From: Bog-473 sp963791455
GTDB taxonomy: Bacteria > Actinomycetota > Acidimicrobiia > Acidimicrobiales > RAAP-2
Direction: 5' to 3'
Assembly (NCBI GenBank): GCA_963791455.1
Contig: CAWBSM010000003.1
Span: 248,001 to 312,000 of the forward strand
Length of the DNA: 64,000 nucleotides
The position numbers and the translations under genes were made by a program. Positions 60,137-64,000 of this stretch are shown in pieces. Numbering within the stretch: the first letter of the stretch is position 1; each line of letters starts with the position of its first letter. Under the pieces are notes generated by a model. The model worked only from the letters and a program-made list of their open reading frames with translations. It was not told where the DNA came from and did not search any database.

Positions 60137-60538
60137 TCAGCCCCGCATGTCGACCGCCCTGACGCGCACCGGGATGATCCGCGCGACGACCCGGCGATCT
60201 CCGGGCGCGTCGTGCTCCCGCAGGTCAGTGTCGTACTTGGCCCCCACCTTCCGGGCGAACTCCAGGTCAGCGTCGGGTACCACGTCAGCCGTACCTCGGA
60301 TCTCGACATAGCGATATGGATTGGCCAGGTCGAGAATAAGCAACGTACAGGCGGGCTCAGCCTCCAGGTTCTTGGTCTTTTGCCGGGCGCTGTTGAGCGA
60401 AACGGCGATTTGGCCTGCCTCCGCGAGAAACCACACCTCGGACAGTTGCGGATACCCGTCCGCGCCGACGGTCGCCAGTGTGGCGAACTCGGCGTCGAGC
60501 AGGTCAAGATGGCTGTCAGGGATTCTGTTTTGCGTCAT
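60137..60538 (-). CDS. PPOX-class F420-dependent oxidoreductase-like protein
   Basis: The protein has 133 residues and a split beta-barrel flavin-reductase-like fold: LDLLDAEFATLATVGADGYPQLSEVWFLAEAGQIAVSLNSARQKTKNLEAEPACTLLILDLANPYRYVEIRGTADVV. This matches the PPOX-F420 pattern (A-T-L-x-x-D-G-x-P). Relatives bind F420 or FMN and reduce various compounds. ATG at 60538; the long frame to 60691 runs into the next gene's promoter. Confidence 0.88.
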   Translation of the reverse strand: MTQNRIPDSHLDLLDAEFATLATVGADGYPQLSEVWFLAEAGQIAVSLNSARQKTKNLEAEPACTLLILDLANPYRYVEIRGTADVVPDADLEFARKVGAKYDTDLREHDAPGDRRVVARIIPVRVRAVDMRG

Positions 60539-60697
60539 AAGCCAGCTATACCCGTGGCGCTCGATTCCGACCCGCGGCGTCGGACCAGCCTGAATAGGTT
60601 CGCCGGCTGGATCACGGCCCTGCTGACGGTCAGGTGACATACGATCCGCCTGAGCGGTCGCCTCTCCCCCCGAGATGGTGTCTGCCAGCATGACTCG

Positions 60698-61462
60698 ATG
60701 GAGGCACCCGGAGGCGCACCGGCCTGGTTGGAAATCTTCACTGCAGCGGAGCGGCCAGACCTGTGGGAGTTTTCACAAAACGAACGCGTCTTTGACGGAC
60801 TCTGGCCTGAGTACAACATGCACGGCAGCCACGCGGCCCTCTACTTCGGGGCTTTGGTTCCAAGGTTTGCTCACCTTCAATCCATCTTCGTCGATCGACG
60901 AACGGACTCCTTGGTCGCACGAGCTCGCACGATCCCGTTCTGGTGGGATGGCACGCTGAAGACGCTCCCACGCGGGATCGATGCCGTGGGTCTCCAGGCG
61001 GTGAGCGATACTCGAGACCCGACCGTGCTTTCGGCCCTGTCGGCCGAAGTACGGTCCGAGTACCAACGGGCAGGTCTGAGTGGGCTCGTGATCGCGACAA
61101 TGGCCGCCATGGCGCGGCGTGTCGGACTCGCCCCGCTCGTGGCACCGGTTCGTCCGATGTGGAAGGAACGCTTCCCGTGCAGCTCCATCGAGGACTATGC
61201 ATCATGGAGCCGACGCGACGGCCGTCCCTTTGATCCGTGGGTTCGACAGCACGTACGCCTCGGCGCTCGAGTTCTTCGTCCCGAGCCTCGGTCCATGGAG
61301 TTCACGGCGCCGGTCTGGGATTGGGAAGACTGGACTGGAACGCCGTTCGAGCGTGACGGCAGCTATGTCTTTCCTGGTGGTTTGGCACCGCTGCGAGTCA
61401 CCGGCCAGGTCGGCCTCTACTGGGAGCCCAACGTTTGGATGCTTCACGAGGTTCCCAAGTAG
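60698..61462 (+). CDS. uncharacterised protein, possibly GNAT-like
   Basis: A 254-residue protein: FTAAERPDLWEFSQNERVFDGLWPEYNMHGSHAALYFGALVPRFAHLQSIFVD, then LSALSAEVRSEYQRAGLSGLVIATMAAMARRVGLAPLVAPVRPMWKERFP, and a Trp-rich C-terminus (VWDWEDWTGTPFE). The central 'R-x-x-x-Y-Q-R-x-G-L-S' helix is slightly reminiscent of acetyltransferases, but I do not recognise the family. No operon partner. Confidence 0.6.
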   Translation: MEAPGGAPAWLEIFTAAERPDLWEFSQNERVFDGLWPEYNMHGSHAALYFGALVPRFAHLQSIFVDRRTDSLVARARTIPFWWDGTLKTLPRGIDAVGLQAVSDTRDPTVLSALSAEVRSEYQRAGLSGLVIATMAAMARRVGLAPLVAPVRPMWKERFPCSSIEDYASWSRRDGRPFDPWVRQHVRLGARVLRPEPRSMEFTAPVWDWEDWTGTPFERDGSYVFPGGLAPLRVTGQVGLYWEPNVWMLHEVPK

Positions 61463-61523
61463 CCCTGTCCAACAACGGTACGGGGAGGTTATCCGACAGC
61501 CCTTGCTCGCCGAGTCATGCCCG

Positions 61524-63362
61524 CTACCCCACCGCAGCGGGTTCCCGGGCCAACTTCGCCAGCTCCTCGGTAATCATGCGCTCATGCTCGTCAAAGTCTC
61601 GACGCGCCGCCCGCGGGCTCCAGCGGCCCCGCATGAAGAAAACGAGCACCGCGAACACCAGCTGGCCGAGCAGGCACACCATCCACCATCTCTTCCATTC
61701 GCCTGGCGCCGTCTTTTGCGCGGGCACCAGCTTCTGTTCGACCAACAGGAGGCTCGCCAGATCCTGGGAGTGCACCCCCACCTTGCTGGCGATCGCAGAG
61801 ACGCTCACGGGGATGCCCCTCTGGATGTCTAAGGCCAGGGGGTTGAACGCATTGAGACCCAGGACCTGGGGATTCGAAAGACCGCCGGCGCCGGCAATCG
61901 CCTTCAGCAGATTCCCGGTGTTGTTGCACCCCTCGAGAATGGTGGCCAGCGTCTCCGGGCCCGGCCGGTCAGTCGCCCGCAGGTTGGCCATGACATTGGC
62001 GGGCGCGGGCACAGGATTGCACTTCAACGTGGACGTGTTCGGGGCGTAGGGCTGGGCGGCCTGGACCGCCTGAAGCGCGGTGGCTGCATTCTGGTTGTCG
62101 ACCAGGACCGTCGACGTCGTGATCACATAGGGCAGCACCAGGAAAGAGAGTGCGACCGTGATGCGCAGGATCCATCCCCAGACCGCCAACCCCGACGCCG
62201 TGAGGGCGGGGTTGTGTGCCTCAACTTGTTCCGTGTAGTTCGCCATCCACGGCGCATAGGCGAGCGAGATGGAGACGGCGAGCAACACGATCACGAGCAC
62301 GTTGGCGTAATAGCCGGTGTTCGGATGGTCGGTCTGCAGGATGAGGAAGCCCATCATCACCATGGCGCAGATGGCACCGAAGAGCATGAAGGGCTTTCGA
62401 ACCCTGGCCAAATCCGAGAGCACACCGGACACGACCAAACCGACGGAGAGGAACGCGGCATACCAAACGTTGATCCCGTTCGCCTGCGGCGTGCTGTGGT
62501 TGTAGATCACCACCCAGTAGATCGTGAGCACGCTGACCGAGGCGTAGTAGAAGAGCAGGAACACAGAGATGGCGATCGAAGAAGAGACCAGGTCGAGACG
62601 CATCATGGAGCGGATCGGGTGCGCGGTGGCCTTCTGCACATCGATGCCCTTGGCGCGTGCCTCAACCAACGCTCGCTCGCGTTCGGTGACCATCAGTTGG
62701 TCACGCAACTGCGGCGAAAGCTCGCGCAGAAAGAAGAAGGCGATGACGACCACGCCCAGGCAAACCAGCCCCGAGATGATGAACTGGTCCTGCCACGGCC
62801 GGAGGTGGTCCAAGGTGTGCGTGGCCACGAGACTGGCGGCCAAGGCGCCCATCGTTGGACCGAGCGCCCAGAAACCCATGGCGGCGCCGCGGCCCAGCTG
62901 TGGCGAGAAGTCCCGCATCAGCGCGGGTGTCGAGACGAGGATGATGCCCTCTACAAATCCGATGACGCAGTACGAGGCGGCGAACCCCCACTCGCTGTGG
63001 ATGTGGGGGATGGCCAGGAGCTGAACGAGTGCGACGACGAGCGTGCCGTAAATGGTGAGGTTGGCTCGGCCGATCTTGTCGGAGAGCCCACCGATGAACG
63101 CGCTGAACGCGCCAATGGCGTTGGAGACGACCAGCAGGTACAAGAAGAACTTGAACGACATGTGGTAGTAGGGCAGCAGCAGCGGCGTGACCGCACCCTC
63201 CACGTAGTAGAGGTAATAGAGCATGATCGTCGTGAGCACGACGATCCCCAGGTAACCCAGCCGGGGCCAGGTGTTCGGGTACTTGTAGAGTTGTCGCCGT
63301 CCGAACGCGTTGCGCAGGCCGCCCTGCGCAGGGACCGGAGCCGGCACCGTCGTCGTGGTCAT
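61524..63362 (-). CDS. MFS transporter with large external loop
   Basis: The protein has 612 residues. Twelve membrane helices of the sugar-porter-like MFS fold are visible, with GGLSDKIGRANLTIYG as motif A between helices 2 and 3, and GVLSDLARVRKPFM as its repeat between 8 and 9. Between the last two helices (about residues 430-560) lies a polar segment of about 130 residues with two cysteines (TLKCNPV and LEGCNNTG), likely outside the membrane and disulphide-linked. Ordinary MFS proteins lack this. Substrate unknown. It is divergent from the WS/DGAT gene. Confidence 0.88.
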   Translation of the reverse strand: MTTTTVPAPVPAQGGLRNAFGRRQLYKYPNTWPRLGYLGIVVLTTIMLYYLYYVEGAVTPLLLPYYHMSFKFFLYLLVVSNAIGAFSAFIGGLSDKIGRANLTIYGTLVVALVQLLAIPHIHSEWGFAASYCVIGFVEGIILVSTPALMRDFSPQLGRGAAMGFWALGPTMGALAASLVATHTLDHLRPWQDQFIISGLVCLGVVVIAFFFLRELSPQLRDQLMVTERERALVEARAKGIDVQKATAHPIRSMMRLDLVSSSIAISVFLLFYYASVSVLTIYWVVIYNHSTPQANGINVWYAAFLSVGLVVSGVLSDLARVRKPFMLFGAICAMVMMGFLILQTDHPNTGYYANVLVIVLLAVSISLAYAPWMANYTEQVEAHNPALTASGLAVWGWILRITVALSFLVLPYVITTSTVLVDNQNAATALQAVQAAQPYAPNTSTLKCNPVPAPANVMANLRATDRPGPETLATILEGCNNTGNLLKAIAGAGGLSNPQVLGLNAFNPLALDIQRGIPVSVSAIASKVGVHSQDLASLLLVEQKLVPAQKTAPGEWKRWWMVCLLGQLVFAVLVFFMRGRWSPRAARRDFDEHERMITEELAKLAREPAAVG

Positions 63363-63603
63363 GTTCCCTCCCCTTTCGCGCCTGGTCCGGCCGCCCGATC
63401 CTGCGGTCCCCTTGACCGGCCACCCCTTCGGGCTCTCCCGATGCTAGGGCCACTCGAAGCGGCCAGCCGGGCCCGACGACTCCGTGTCAGGGGCTCCCGC
63501 TCGGGTCGGTACCAGGCACGATGGTCCGGACGGCCTGAAGAGGGACTTTCGACCCTGTGTCCGTCTCCCAGCGGCGCGAGACTCCCTACGAAGGGGGTCC
63601 CCG

Positions 63604-64000
63604 ATGCCCGAAGCAGACACAAGATTCATCGACACAATGAGCGGTTCGGATGCCTTGCTGTGGGCCATCAGCACCGACCCCGTCATGCGCCCGACCATCG
63701 TGGCGCTCGTCGTGTTGGACCACGTCCCCGATTGGTCCGACGTCCGAAATCGGATCGCCAATCTGACTCGGACCGTGCCACGCCTGCGGTCAAAGGCCGT
63801 GAACCGGGCACCGGGCCGGGGCCGGCCTCAGTTCGTGCTCGATGACGGCTTCGATCTTGGCGCGCATCTACGGCGGATTCGCCTACCCGACCACGGCTCC
63901 CTGCGCGACGTCCTCGACATGACCCAGACCATGGCCACGGGGGGCTTCGACCACGCCCAGCCCCTGTGGGAAGCCATCCTGGTCGAGGGCGTGGACACTG
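63604..64000 (+). CDS. wax ester synthase/diacylglycerol acyltransferase (5' part)
   Basis: The frame starts at ATG 63604 (GGGGG about 7 bases upstream) and runs off the window. The 132 visible residues read MSGSDALLWAISTDPVMRPTIVALVVLD, WSDVRNRIANLTRTVPRLRSK, and DLGAHLRRIRLP...FDHAQPLWEAILVEG, the N-terminal WS/DGAT pattern; the P-R-L-R and (R/Q)-P-L-W-E motifs are diagnostic. The catalytic HHxxxD lies just beyond the end. These enzymes make triacylglycerol or wax esters from acyl-CoA, typical of actinobacterial storage lipid metabolism. Confidence 0.9.
   Translation, partial: MPEADTRFIDTMSGSDALLWAISTDPVMRPTIVALVVLDHVPDWSDVRNRIANLTRTVPRLRSKAVNRAPGRGRPQFVLDDGFDLGAHLRRIRLPDHGSLRDVLDMTQTMATGGFDHAQPLWEAILVEGVDT

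Noticed and set aside
62214..63845. 543-codon plus-strand open frame
   Set aside because: Antisense to the MFS gene and would overlap the WS/DGAT start; no recognisable domain.

Overview
The window is a high-G+C chromosomal segment from an actinobacterium. The actinobacterial PknB/PstP/FhaA/FhaB signalling genes, a CrgA-type division protein, a mycothiol-dependent-isomerase-family protein, a PPOX/F420-type oxidoreductase and a wax-ester synthase/DGAT-type acyltransferase all point that way. The many CaiB, SDR, amidohydrolase and acyl-CoA genes, and the two secreted repeat proteins, resemble what is known of Acidimicrobiia. That class-level placement is an inference, not shown by a marker gene.

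Layout. 0-8 kb: a broken SnoaL-like gene, a two-domain carboxymuconolactone decarboxylase-like protein, an orphan ECF sigma factor, a polyprenyl glycosylphosphotransferase, a degenerate HIT-like protein, and two convergent LuxR-type regulators with atypical receiver domains. 8-18 kb: a metabolic block of NAD-dependent epimerase/AhpD-like pair, two SDRs, CaiB CoA-transferase, ASCH protein, aldo/keto reductase, pirin, ComF-like phosphoribosyltransferase, thioesterase and thiolase. 18-24 kb: a conserved cell-envelope signalling cluster (crgA, pabA/trpG, pknB, pstP, fhaB, fhaA). Here pstP is frameshifted and the usual rodA/pbpA genes are absent. 23.8-25.6 kb: tRNA-Leu(CAG) followed by an IS481-family element. 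Copies of the tRNA 3' end bracket that element, and a transposase remnant follows. 25.7-33 kb: a mycothiol-type enzyme, a hydrolase-cyclase fusion and an array of small NTF2-like and dimeric alpha/beta-barrel genes, one of them a clear pseudogene. 33-37 kb: a YihY/BrkB membrane protein and a DHA2-type MFS exporter, bracketed by ~88-bp imperfect direct repeats. 37-48 kb: HdeD, cytochrome P450, quinone-oxidoreductase-like protein, an orphan solute-binding protein, an SCP2-like/PhyH protein, a GH36-like protein and a large secreted repeat protein.

48-58.4 kb is a coherent catabolic cluster: acyl-CoA synthetase, Abhydrolase_10-type protein, two amidohydrolases, a thiolase-like lipid-transfer protein, a double CaiB fusion and a TetR regulator. 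Three copies of an 18-bp inverted repeat, CCATA(G/C)-N6-CTATG(G/A), lie in front of the transcription units of this cluster and overlap plausible -10 elements. They are the strongest candidate for an undescribed regulon in the window. The likely logic is activation of a carboxylic substrate to a CoA ester, CoA transfer, ring or C-C cleavage, and thiolase-type chain cleavage, all repressed by the TetR protein until an acyl-CoA ligand appears.

58.5-64 kb holds a second secreted propeller-like protein with a C-terminal anchor, a PPOX oxidoreductase, an unrecognised protein, an MFS transporter with a large external loop, and the 5' part of a WS/DGAT gene that runs off the window. At least four reading frames in the window are broken. 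Some may be sequence errors (pstP, the LuxR gene at 7 kb). The 31.5-kb monooxygenase carries several independent lesions and looks genuinely decayed.
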